IMG/VR virus record: IMGVR_UViG_3300044608_000887
Coordinates: 1-42,890 of that record
Strand: one strand, 5' to 3'
Origin: a virus
DNA length: 42,890 bases
This document shows, piece by piece, positions 1 to 8,984 of this stretch (the stretch's first letter is position 1; each line of letters begins with the position of its first letter). The notes below the pieces were generated by a model that saw nothing but the letters and a program-made list of their open reading frames with translations, did no database searches and was not told the DNA's origin. Position numbers and translations under genes: made by a program.

Positions 1-3000
1 CTGTCGTTAATGGAAGCAAGCAGTTTGTTCTGGATTGTCAAACTTACAAAGTCATCCAACCCTAAAGAACTTGCAATGTTTCTAAACAAGCCACCAAAGG
101 TTTCGTTCTGGTCAATACGTGATCCTCTGGCTGCAAGGTGGTTTGTAAGACCCCGTTGTAAAACGGCTCGCTCGGTCAGCGGCTGGGTTTCTAGCCTGAC
201 AATAGCACCGTCTTCCGCTCTGTTTACATTCTCCATTTCTCGAATGACATCAAACTCAGTCATATCAAGAATACCGTGTGGATTCATTTCCTTGTTATTG
301 GTGATGTCTTCAATTTCAATTAGACGCATTTTTTCAGTGGGAGACAACGGGATTTTCTTTGCTATATTGTTATTAAGATTTCTTAACTCAATGCTGAGCC
401 GCTGAAGGTCTGTCACCATGCTTGGTGTTACTTCTGTAGAGTTGGGTCTAATTGACTTGACGGCGTTAAATGCCGTGTCTGGGTTTCCAGCGTCTACTCG
501 GGTTGCCATACCTTGGCCGATTATTCCCTGCATTACATTGTACATTTCGTTGAAATTAGCGGCGTATTTCGGATCAACTGCGATTTGGCTTACCATTTTC
601 AAACTTCGGACGGCAATGCTCTTAATCCTAAAGAACGCTTTCTTGTACCATGTATTAAGCATTTCTACTGGGGTATACTTTGCTTCAAGAGCAGACATCG
701 TTTCCTCGCTGTAGACTGTTTCGGCCAGCAACACGACAGCTCCCCAGTGAGCCAAGAACTCGTCCGTGTGTTCCATGGCATACCGAACATCTGCTTCGAT
801 AGCAGCATATGGCTTGTCCCTGTTCATGGCAAACAACATCTCTCGGATCATTTCTTCCGAGTTAGGTGTTCTAAAGATTGCTTGGATCTTTCTGTATTCG
901 TTGGAACCTTCGGCCATGTACTTGACTCGGGCAAGGTGAACAAGTTCTTCCGCAAACTTAAGCAACATTTCGTTTTCTGGTGTTGTTTCCATGGCCTTGA
1001 TGTTTAGACCAATGGTGTATTTGCCCTTAAGCTTAGCCATCTTGGCATAGGTGTGGCCATCAAACTCCATTGCCTCTAGTGCAAGATCTGACAGGATGTT
1101 TGGGTTGATTGATGCCAAGGAACCAATGAGGATCATCTTCATATCGGCAACACGACGAGACATTAGTTTCATGGCTACCATGCCATCCAACTGAGCTACG
1201 ATGCCACGACCAGCATCCCCAAAGGCGTTGATAAACTCATCACGGTCAGCAAACTTTGCAACATCCTTTCGGGCATCCCACGGTAGGTGGGTAAAGGGTC
1301 TGTCTTCTGGTACGGTAGTAAGGTCTTGCCGTGCATTAATGATTGCCCTGACCGCCTTGCTTCTTTCTTTGTCTGTTTTGTCCACTCCGACAGCATCCAG
1401 GATCTTGTTTTGAATCTCGGTGTTGTCTTCGATTCCGTCTTCTGTGTTTTCCATCTTTGACAACAAAGCGTGGGCTACATATGTCATTTGCTGGTTTTCA
1501 CCAGGTACGGCATCTGCAATCTTCTGCAAAAGCCGAGATACTCTGGTTGCGGCTTTGTATACCTTGTTCGCAGCTTCTTGGGTAATCTCCGTCTGTAGGG
1601 TAGACATAATTGTGTCTTTGACACCTTCTACTCTATTGCTTTTTATACCCTCTAGTCTTGACTTAAGAACAGCAGCCTTGATGACAATATGCTGGGTGTT
1701 GTTGATCCTTAGTGCCTTGTTTGTTTCGATCTTTACACTTGAGTTTTGCATCTCGGCCAGCAGGAACTCACCAAGCTCGTCGGCTTCTTTGTCCATACCA
1801 AGTTTTCTTGCTTTTGACATTGCTGCCAAGATGTCCGTAGCATACACGGCGGTTTCAAGAGGTACATTCTTCATCATGCGTGATTTACCACCCACGGTTA
1901 CTTCCATGTCAAATGTCTTTCCTAGGTACATGGTTGCATCTAGGGTTGCAGATGGTTTGCCGAATGCGTCTTTTCTTCTGTAGTTGTTTCTATACAGCAA
2001 AGCATTCTCGTTGCTTGATGGGTCTACGGTATGAAGCAATACCAACGCTTGGTGGGTAAGGTCTACGCTACGACCGACATTATCCATCAATTGTTTTTGC
2101 TGTTCCAAGACAAGGATATCTGTTTCTGTATTTGCAAAACCGACTGTCTTGTGTGTTTGCCAGCTTAGCTCAGCCGCAGAAATAACTGGATTATTCCTGA
2201 GTGAATTGAGGAACTGAATTACCATGTCTGGTGTAAAGTACCACAAAGTGTCTGGGTTGTTTACCTGACTAAAGACATGAACCATGTTTGTTAGTTTAGT
2301 TTTGATGTCCAACAAGCTTTGTCCTGGTGTGACAAGTTCTTTGGCTATTTTGCCCATACCGTCTAGGTGTTCTTTGTGAAGAACAAAATAAACACCCTTT
2401 TGAGTACCAAGCTCGGCAGCAAGTTGCGGAGCTTTCTTCAGGACTCTGTCAAGAATTTCTTCTGACTTTAGTTTGTCAGCAGGAAGCATAGACAGCACAA
2501 GATTTCCAGCGGAGTCTCTTGGGAACTTGTCAAAGTCAGGATCGGACCTATAGACTTCCTGCGCTTCTTTTTCAAACAAGTCGCTCATCATGAGCATCAT
2601 GACTGTATTGTTGTTGGTTTCGATGTTAAATACGCTTAGGGCTTTGTATGTGGGTGTTCCCTTGATTAGCCCTTGTTCTCCACGAACAATAAGTCCTGGT
2701 TCCAGCACTAGTGGGAATTCTGGCTTTAGTCCTTCTAGACGGTCAAATCTGGTTGATAGATGCCTGAGCAAATCCATGTAGCGAAGACCATCAGGGAAGT
2801 TTTTCCTTAGTTCATCCATCTCTTTGGTTGTGAATCGGATTTCTTCTGGCTTTGCCATAAGGTCCAACACGCTGTAGGTTTGTCCTGGGCTGTATGCTCT
2901 TGCATTGGTACCCATAAGCTTAAAGACAGATTCATACATGGCAATACGGGATGGGAACATATCCAAGATGCCGTTGTTAATCTGGTCCTTCATAACATTG

Positions 3001-6000
3001 ACCGACTTCTCCAAGCCTTGCCGCCTCCATTCCCTGATCATCCACAACCTAGTCCATTCCTTGTTTTCCAGCAACGACTCAAGACCGTTTTGCGTGGCAA
3101 AGTATGTCAGGCTGTTTCTGAGCTTGATTGCCTCTAGTTCTGTTTCCCGATTAGGTGACATAACAAGACTAGTGACCATGTTTCCAGTTTGATGTGGAAT
3201 ATAAGGTAGGTTCTTTTTATCGGTTGTCTTTTCAAATCCACGGAACCTAGATGGAATGATTGAGTTTGGGTCTCCATCCTGGGGAGCTGCCGTCAATAGT
3301 TTCTTCTTTTGGAACATCTCATTCTGTCGAATTTCACGACTCTTCATTACCTCAATCAAGGCATACATGCCACGCTGGGTATAATCCATGTTGGCGTACC
3401 GTGGCCGTAGTGCAGCCAACCCAGACACGGTTGGATCAAGTACAACAGGGTTTTTGTTATCCCTTCCATAGCTATTACGAACCCAAGTCAATCTTTCCTC
3501 AAAGCCACTCTTTCTTAGTTTCTTGGCGGTTTCTTGGATATTCTCATATTCGGGATCATTGGGGGATACTGAGTTTGCTTGTTCAAGGGTTCTAATTGCA
3601 TTGACCTGAGCAAGGCGTTCTAGGTTTGATCGCTTTTTCATTGCGTCAAAGTAGTTTTCCATGCTTTCTTTGTCTGGGTCATATCCTGGGTGGTAATAGT
3701 TAGGAACAAGGTCTAGCATGATCTGCATTGCGTATGCCTTGCGATATGCTTGTTCGCGTTCCTTGCTTTCATACACTTCGTTGATATCCCAGATACCGTA
3801 CTTGTTCTTTTCCTTGCCATGCAATACCCTGATTTGGGCTTCCTTTGGACCCTGTGGACCAAAGTCATAACTACCAAACATGTGGTGTCGTCCGCTGGCT
3901 AGTTCAGAACCCATTGCGTGGAACAATGTCTTGCCGACAAATGGCATGATGTCTGATTCGTCAATGTACTGCCCCGCCAACGCAGAGTGCATGGCTACTG
4001 TTTCCGCATCCGTAAACATCTTGAATGGAGTGGCTGCTCTTTTTGCAAGTGTAAACAACATAAGATGCGTCTCATAGGCTTTCTTGTCACCCATTAAAGC
4101 GATGTTGATTTCGTCTTGAATCTTGGGATCGCTTCGGATACCTGGGTTTGACATGTCATGTTTGGCCATGATTGCCGCAGCTTTGTTGATTCTTTCTTGA
4201 TATACTTTTCTTAGCTTTTCTTTTGAAGCGTTAATCGCATCATCTCTTTGCTTGTCATTTAGACCAGCAACGCTTGTGCCCTTTTGGGCTAGCATGTTTA
4301 CAAAAGCATTTAAGTATTTTTCAGCTGCGTCAAGTCTTGTCTTTGTGTCTTTTTCTCCAAACTTGTTTTTATCAAAAGATTCTTTGATCTTTTCGTTATC
4401 CAACTCAGAAGACATGTCCATAATGGCTTTTATGACCATATCTTTGGTGAATTGTCCATCTTTAGCTTTGGACATAATACCAATTGCCTTTTCGACGTAA
4501 GTGGCATTTTGTTTCATGGCTTCTCTTAGCACAATCTTGGCTGCAATACTGGCGTGGTTTAACCCTAGGTCCATTCCTTCCTTGTCGATTTTATCCAAGA
4601 TACCTTCAAAGATGCCATCAAAACCAGCATCGTACATAGCAGGGGTGATGATTCCCTTTAGGAATTCTTTTCTTTCTGGTCTATCAATACCAAGGAATTC
4701 TCCTAGTTGAACAAAAGTAACAAGCTCTTCTTCAGAAATCTTAAAAGCTGCCTTAAAACTTTCGCCATCTTTCTTGGCTTGCTCTAGCAAGGTGATCAAA
4801 TAATCATTTAGTTTTTCTCTGGGGTCGTTCTTTTCCTTGAATTCCTGTAGGTTTCTTCTTACATTTGGTTCGTTTGCTGTGTCTACGCTATTAAGGAACT
4901 GTGCGATAAAGTCATTGAAGACCGATAGGTTTTGTTTCTGATAGGCCAACGCCAACATTAGCTGGACATGGACCCCGTGATATGAGTAGTCACTTTTGTT
5001 ACCCATGTCTTGTACGGTAGGGTCAGCAACAATTGCGTCATATCCGTCAGACAACGCCTTTTGCAGCAGCTTTCGTAGGTGCTTGTTGTTTGGGTCAAGC
5101 ATGTCAAATGAAACAAGCCAAGCAGTATGGTCAACAGCGCCTGACAAAATCATCTTGGCGGTAGGTGCACCAGCTGTAAAGAAGTCTTCTGCGTAGTAAA
5201 CAGAACCCTTGGTTAGCCATCTACCTTTCTGAGCAAGGGGTGTATAGAAAGCATCGTGGTTGATAAACATCATGGCTCTTGGGATGTCAAACAAAAACTC
5301 CTGGCCAAGTAGTTCTCTTTCAGACAGGTCTGGCAAGAAATCGTATGGGCCTCTTGATGTAACCTTGGGGAATACACCTGGTACTGACCCTCTTCGGAAT
5401 ACAGACAAAGATACATTGGGGTCTGTATCTTCTGCGGTCTCCGCCCATTTCATGATCTCGTCAATCTCTTTGTCAGTAAGATCTCGCTCCATAATATCCT
5501 TGACTCTGGTCAACAATCTAAAGTTGTCGTAAATCAAGGCTTCTTCTGTGATGCCCCATGGAGACGCAAAGTTTGCTCCATCTAGCAAGAAGTACCTAGG
5601 TACACCTCTATTGGTGGCTTCCTTGGAGATAAAGTTTCTCTTGCTGAGTTTTTCAGTATTCATCAAAGACTGGGTATCAACAAGTGACATACCTTCTTTG
5701 CGGTCTGTAAAGACATGGGCTAGTGCTCTGCCTACATCGGTAGCTGGGTGCCAGTCGATTGTTCCGTCTCCAAAATCAGAAAGGCTGTCAATTGAAATGT
5801 AATTCTTAAGAACCTGAACTAGATTTTCTCTGACATATCTTTGCGGTGATTCAGTTTCACCAACTGGAGGAATACCAAAACTTTCGGCAAACTCGGTAAA
5901 TACCGTATCCAGTTGACGGCTGGTTGACAAGGCGTCCACAAAGCTGATGGCAATGGTTTCGATGTATTCATCTTTGCTGCCACCGTTATACATTTCTGCT

Positions 6001-8978
6001 TCGTTGATTTCAAATACACCAGGCTTTGTTTCTGCAACATCCATGGCAATGGTGCCATCACCACGAAGGCGTAAAGACAATACATAACCAAAGGTATCAA
6101 AGTTTTCCTTGGCTGACTTCTTAACTGCATCAGCCATACGCCGTGCAATGTTTCTACCAGTTTGCTGAACAATGGTATCTACATTCACAGCTTCGGTAAG
6201 GGCTTTTTGTAATTCGTTTACCCTATCTTTTGATTCTGGATCCATAGCCAAGGCTTGCATGTACCAGCCCTCGACCAACGAAATAAGCTTGTCTAGGTTG
6301 ATGTCAAGCTCTTCGGTGTACTCTACATTTAGGACAAAATTCTTTAGATTGCTTGATGTGTTTCCAAAAGGAGCCATGATCTCACCCAAGGTAGTTGAGT
6401 GAATGTTACTGCTGTTGATTGGCAGCATCATGTTTGATCTTGGTCTACTGGTTACAATTGTATAGTCTTTGGATGAATCCCTTTTGTCCTTAACCGTGAC
6501 AATAGTCTTTTGAGACCCCATGAAATGGTTGAACAACCCTAGCGTGATAACGACATCGTTTTCAGCATACAAGTCAAACAAAGCCCAGTCGCCATCTGCG
6601 TTTGCCAGGTTAAAGTTTGCTTCGGCTTCTGCCCCTGTAACCTCGGTTTCGGTTTTCTTGTCATCCGACATTCTGAGAACAGCCCCATTTGTGATTACAT
6701 ATCTACCGTCAGGGGAAATCTCCCTTATTGGTGGTAGGTTGTTCTGGGCCAGTGACTTTAGGTTTGCATTCTTTGGGTTGCTGGTGTAATATGCACCGCC
6801 CTTTTCCCGTTCAGTATTGTCAAATCCAAGGTTTCTTTGAAGGTCATAACTTCTTAGGGCTACTCTTGACACTAGGTTTTTGTTGTCTACAAAGTTAACC
6901 AATTTACCTAAGTCAAAATGATTACCAGCAAAGGTTACTAACTTAAAACCGTTATTCTGATACCCTTCAAGGAAGTTCAAGACATATTCAATCTGTTGCT
7001 TATTCAGTGGTTTTCTTGTTCCAGTTGGGAGATCTTTGGAATTTGTTGGAATACCCGAATCATCGGTGTTTGAGAAAATAAAGGTTACTGGCTCTTTAGC
7101 GTTTGACTTGTCTTGAACCCTGACTTGCATAGACAGAATCTTAGATGGGTTTCCTGTTGTTTTGTCTGTAAGATCTGTTTCAATGTCATAGGAAACAGCA
7201 TCCATTCTGTTGTCAAAGTCAGGTTGAAACTCAGGTAGTGTTTCTGGGTTTGCAATACCAAGATCCTTCAGGGTATCCTGGAGCTTCGATACATACAAAG
7301 TTTTACCAGCTTCTCCTAGCTTTCTCTTTCGCTTGCTGACAAGACCAAGGTCATCTGAATTGATAGACAAGTCATACAACCTAGGGTGGAGCACCATATC
7401 TACGGCCTTGCTAGAAATGGTTCCATTATAGTAGGGGCTTGCTCGTAGGCTGTATAGACCTCTAATGGTGTACTCTAGCCAGCTGGACAACTGACGGGCG
7501 GTAGACGCTTTGTTTTCATCTGGGATTACACCAATGTTGGTGTTTAGCAAAGCCTCAGAACCAGTCCTGTCCTGCTTGACAACAAGGTTATTGATGTCTG
7601 TTTCAAGAGGGTTAGCCACTCCGTTCTGCGTAATAATGGCCTCTAGGAGATTTAACTCTGAGTCCATTACCGTTGTGACATTGTCAGCAAAGGTACCGCT
7701 TTCGACACCACGCCAAGCGATTCTTTCCCACTCCTTGATAATTTCCTTGGCTTGTTCTTTGGTAAACAAGGTTCTATCGATGGGCTTTGCTTCCTTATCG
7801 TCTGCTTCTCTTTTTTCACGACGACGGAGGTAATACTCTACGATTGGCTTACCAACCATATTATGCATCAAAAGGTGGTCGATTTCGTTTTCAGCACCAC
7901 CGTTTTTGACGGATTCCGCTTCAAAGAAATCAACCAAGTTGTTCATGCGCTCAACGGTGTTCTTGATGTTTTTTGCAGCCAGTCTTTCCTGTGCTAGTTG
8001 ATTAGCAAGGGTTGTTGCGGATGCAACGGTTAGTTCTGAGATTTCAGCAGAGTCCAAACTCTCCAGTTTGGCCGCTTCTTTTTCAATTGCTGCTGTAACC
8101 TGGTCTCTAGCCAAGGCAACAGACCTGATTTTAATTGAGTCTTTACCACCCAGCTCTACAACCTTTTCATCAATCAACTCCTGAAGTAACGCTTTTTCCG
8201 AGGCTCTTGCTTCGGTTAGTTGTTTTTCAAGTTCTTTGATCTCTGCTTTCCTTTCCTTGGTTCCTTTTACACCCTCTTTAAACCTATTTAGCAGTTTCTT
8301 GCTTGCTTTAATGGTATTTTCAAGGTTTTTAATATTTGCTTTGATCATGGCATATGAACGAAGCTTTGCTCTAACATCCTTGGGTGTAGCCACATTGATT
8401 GTATATTCGATGTAAGTAAGGATTTGCTTAAGTTGGTTAAGCTTATTGAGGGCACTGTCTCTTTTCTGCTTTTTCTCTCCATCTTTAACCCCATCATAAA
8501 CCCTTTCTCTATCCAGTTTTTCCTGGATTTTGTTTCTTTTTTCATACAAACCTGGCAAGACTTCTTCTCTACCAAGGTTTCTGTTCATTGTAATCAACTG
8601 GTCGATGTTTTCGATCTGAGACAGGCTAAACAGGTTAACATCACCCTCTGCAATTCTGATCTTTGACAAAAGGGTAGCAAGTCTGTCGGCTTTTTCTGCT
8701 GGTAGCATTCGTGAAATCAAGTCTTTAAAGGTGTATACAAAACCACCCTCAATTACCTTGGAGATGTTGCTAGTTAGTTCGTCAACTGTTTCTCTCAGGA
8801 AAGCTTTGTCTTCGTCTGTAAGAAAGTCTGTTACAAGGTCATCAATTTTATTGCTGAATGTTGGATCGGAATCTCTTTCCGTGATCAAAGTAATAACAGC
8901 ATCCGCGTCTTCCTTGGCATAGCCATTACGGAGTAACTGTTCATAAATAGCTTTCTTTTGTTCGATGGTACAGGCCAT
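1..8978 (-). CDS. Giant internal virion (ejection) protein with embedded DEDDy exonuclease domain, 3' end outside window
   Basis: I read this frame codon by codon: it opens at ATG 8978 (protein begins MACTIEQKK) six bases after the preceding stop, behind GAGGA, and I found no stop over 2,992 codons to the window edge (above 320 kDa). It is the last gene of the internal virion protein set, so by position it is probably packaged and ejected like T7 gp16. The N-terminal 550 residues are mostly charged helix. Residues about 590-820 hold a DnaQ/PolB-like 3'-5' exonuclease signature: D598-I-E600, N686-H-F-D689 and Y804-x3-D808. Around residues 1436-1456 is R..K-x7-Y..G..GI, recalling motif B of single-subunit RNA polymerases; this is tentative. 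Near residues 2677-2681 EELVH, followed by DEFLAH, resembles a degenerate zinc-peptidase site. The rest I do not recognise. The frame and exonuclease are well supported; the virion role is inferred from context. Confidence 0.88.
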   Translation of the reverse strand, partial: MACTIEQKKAIYEQLLRNGYAKEDADAVITLITERDSDPTFSNKIDDLVTDFLTDEDKAFLRETVDELTSNISKVIEGGFVYTFKDLISRMLPAEKADRLATLLSKIRIAEGDVNLFSLSQIENIDQLITMNRNLGREEVLPGLYEKRNKIQEKLDRERVYDGVKDGEKKQKRDSALNKLNQLKQILTYIEYTINVATPKDVRAKLRSYAMIKANIKNLENTIKASKKLLNRFKEGVKGTKERKAEIKELEKQLTEARASEKALLQELIDEKVVELGGKDSIKIRSVALARDQVTAAIEKEAAKLESLDSAEISELTVASATTLANQLAQERLAAKNIKNTVERMNNLVDFFEAESVKNGGAENEIDHLLMHNMVGKPIVEYYLRRREKREADDKEAKPIDRTLFTKEQAKEIIKEWERIAWRGVESGTFADNVTTVMDSELNLLEAIITQNGVANPLETDINNLVVKQDRTGSEALLNTNIGVIPDENKASTARQLSSWLEYTIRGLYSLRASPYYNGTISSKAVDMVLHPRLYDLSINSDDLGLVSKRKRKLGEAGKTLYVSKLQDTLKDLGIANPETLPEFQPDFDNRMDAVSYDIETDLTDKTTGNPSKILSMQVRVQDKSNAKEPVTFIFSNTDDSGIPTNSKDLPTGTRKPLNKQQIEYVLNFLEGYQNNGFKLVTFAGNHFDLGKLVNFVDNKNLVSRVALRSYDLQRNLGFDNTEREKGGAYYTSNPKNANLKSLAQNNLPPIREISPDGRYVITNGAVLRMSDDKKTETEVTGAEAEANFNLANADGDWALFDLYAENDVVITLGLFNHFMGSQKTIVTVKDKRDSSKDYTIVTSRPRSNMMLPINSSNIHSTTLGEIMAPFGNTSSNLKNFVLNVEYTEELDINLDKLISLVEGWYMQALAMDPESKDRVNELQKALTEAVNVDTIVQQTGRNIARRMADAVKKSAKENFDTFGYVLSLRLRGDGTIAMDVAETKPGVFEINEAEMYNGGSKDEYIETIAISFVDALSTSRQLDTVFTEFAESFGIPPVGETESPQRYVRENLVQVLKNYISIDSLSDFGDGTIDWHPATDVGRALAHVFTDRKEGMSLVDTQSLMNTEKLSKRNFISKEATNRGVPRYFLLDGANFASPWGITEEALIYDNFRLLTRVKDIMERDLTDKEIDEIMKWAETAEDTDPNVSLSVFRRGSVPGVFPKVTSRGPYDFLPDLSERELLGQEFLFDIPRAMMFINHDAFYTPLAQKGRWLTKGSVYYAEDFFTAGAPTAKMILSGAVDHTAWLVSFDMLDPNNKHLRKLLQKALSDGYDAIVADPTVQDMGNKSDYSYHGVHVQLMLALAYQKQNLSVFNDFIAQFLNSVDTANEPNVRRNLQEFKEKNDPREKLNDYLITLLEQAKKDGESFKAAFKISEEELVTFVQLGEFLGIDRPERKEFLKGIITPAMYDAGFDGIFEGILDKIDKEGMDLGLNHASIAAKIVLREAMKQNATYVEKAIGIMSKAKDGQFTKDMVIKAIMDMSSELDNEKIKESFDKNKFGEKDTKTRLDAAEKYLNAFVNMLAQKGTSVAGLNDKQRDDAINASKEKLRKVYQERINKAAAIMAKHDMSNPGIRSDPKIQDEINIALMGDKKAYETHLMLFTLAKRAATPFKMFTDAETVAMHSALAGQYIDESDIMPFVGKTLFHAMGSELASGRHHMFGSYDFGPQGPKEAQIRVLHGKEKNKYGIWDINEVYESKEREQAYRKAYAMQIMLDLVPNYYHPGYDPDKESMENYFDAMKKRSNLERLAQVNAIRTLEQANSVSPNDPEYENIQETAKKLRKSGFEERLTWVRNSYGRDNKNPVVLDPTVSGLAALRPRYANMDYTQRGMYALIEVMKSREIRQNEMFQKKKLLTAAPQDGDPNSIIPSRFRGFEKTTDKKNLPYIPHQTGNMVTSLVMSPNRETELEAIKLRNSLTYFATQNGLESLLENKEWTRLWMIREWRRQGLEKSVNVMKDQINNGILDMFPSRIAMYESVFKLMGTNARAYSPGQTYSVLDLMAKPEEIRFTTKEMDELRKNFPDGLRYMDLLRHLSTRFDRLEGLKPEFPLVLEPGLIVRGEQGLIKGTPTYKALSVFNIETNNNTVMMLMMSDLFEKEAQEVYRSDPDFDKFPRDSAGNLVLSMLPADKLKSEEILDRVLKKAPQLAAELGTQKGVYFVLHKEHLDGMGKIAKELVTPGQSLLDIKTKLTNMVHVFSQVNNPDTLWYFTPDMVIQFLNSLRNNPVISAAELSWQTHKTVGFANTETDILVLEQQKQLMDNVGRSVDLTHQALVLLHTVDPSSNENALLYRNNYRRKDAFGKPSATLDATMYLGKTFDMEVTVGGKSRMMKNVPLETAVYATDILAAMSKARKLGMDKEADELGEFLLAEMQNSSVKIETNKALRINNTQHIVIKAAVLKSRLEGIKSNRVEGVKDTIMSTLQTEITQEAANKVYKAATRVSRLLQKIADAVPGENQQMTYVAHALLSKMENTEDGIEDNTEIQNKILDAVGVDKTDKERSKAVRAIINARQDLTTVPEDRPFTHLPWDARKDVAKFADRDEFINAFGDAGRGIVAQLDGMVAMKLMSRRVADMKMILIGSLASINPNILSDLALEAMEFDGHTYAKMAKLKGKYTIGLNIKAMETTPENEMLLKFAEELVHLARVKYMAEGSNEYRKIQAIFRTPNSEEMIREMLFAMNRDKPYAAIEADVRYAMEHTDEFLAHWGAVVLLAETVYSEETMSALEAKYTPVEMLNTWYKKAFFRIKSIAVRSLKMVSQIAVDPKYAANFNEMYNVMQGIIGQGMATRVDAGNPDTAFNAVKSIRPNSTEVTPSMVTDLQRLSIELRNLNNNIAKKIPLSPTEKMRLIEIEDITNNKEMNPHGILDMTEFDVIREMENVNRAEDGAIVRLETQPLTERAVLQRGLTNHLAARGSRIDQNETFGGLFRNIASSLGLDDFVSLTIQNKLLASIND
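6551..7200 (-). other. DEDDy 3'-5' exonuclease domain inside the giant virion protein
   Basis: This is a sub-domain of the giant gene. Exo I is YDIETD (D598, E600) in a beta-strand-like context followed by the strand KILSMQVRV. Exo II is TFAGNHFDLGKL with N686 and D689. An NLKSLA helix, usual before Exo III, precedes YAENDVVITL (Y804, D808), which gives the Y-x3-D form of the DEDDy subclass. All four acidic residues plus the tyrosine are present, so the domain is predicted to be active. This family normally proofreads in DNA polymerases or acts as a free nuclease. No family A or B polymerase follows directly. The domain assignment is from motifs read by eye. Confidence 0.75.
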
Positions 8979-8984
8979 GGTTCC

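Noticed and set aside
1420-1983. Plus-strand open frame of 187 codons
   Set aside because: It lies wholly antisense to the giant gene, has no ribosome binding site and its residue composition (Ser/Leu/Phe-rich) is typical of shadow frames. The same applies to plus-strand frames at 9646-10155, 14174-14662 and 34056-34538.
4150-4170. KHD in the giant protein as polymerase motif C
   Set aside because: The surrounding sequence (INKAAAIMAKHDMSNPG) looks helical rather than the strand-turn-strand needed for motif C, and the spacing from the motif B candidate is short.
5819-6172. Minus-strand 117-codon frame inside the giant gene
   Set aside because: It is in a different frame from the continuous giant reading frame, starts in the middle of coding sequence without a Shine-Dalgarno sequence, and resembles nothing known.
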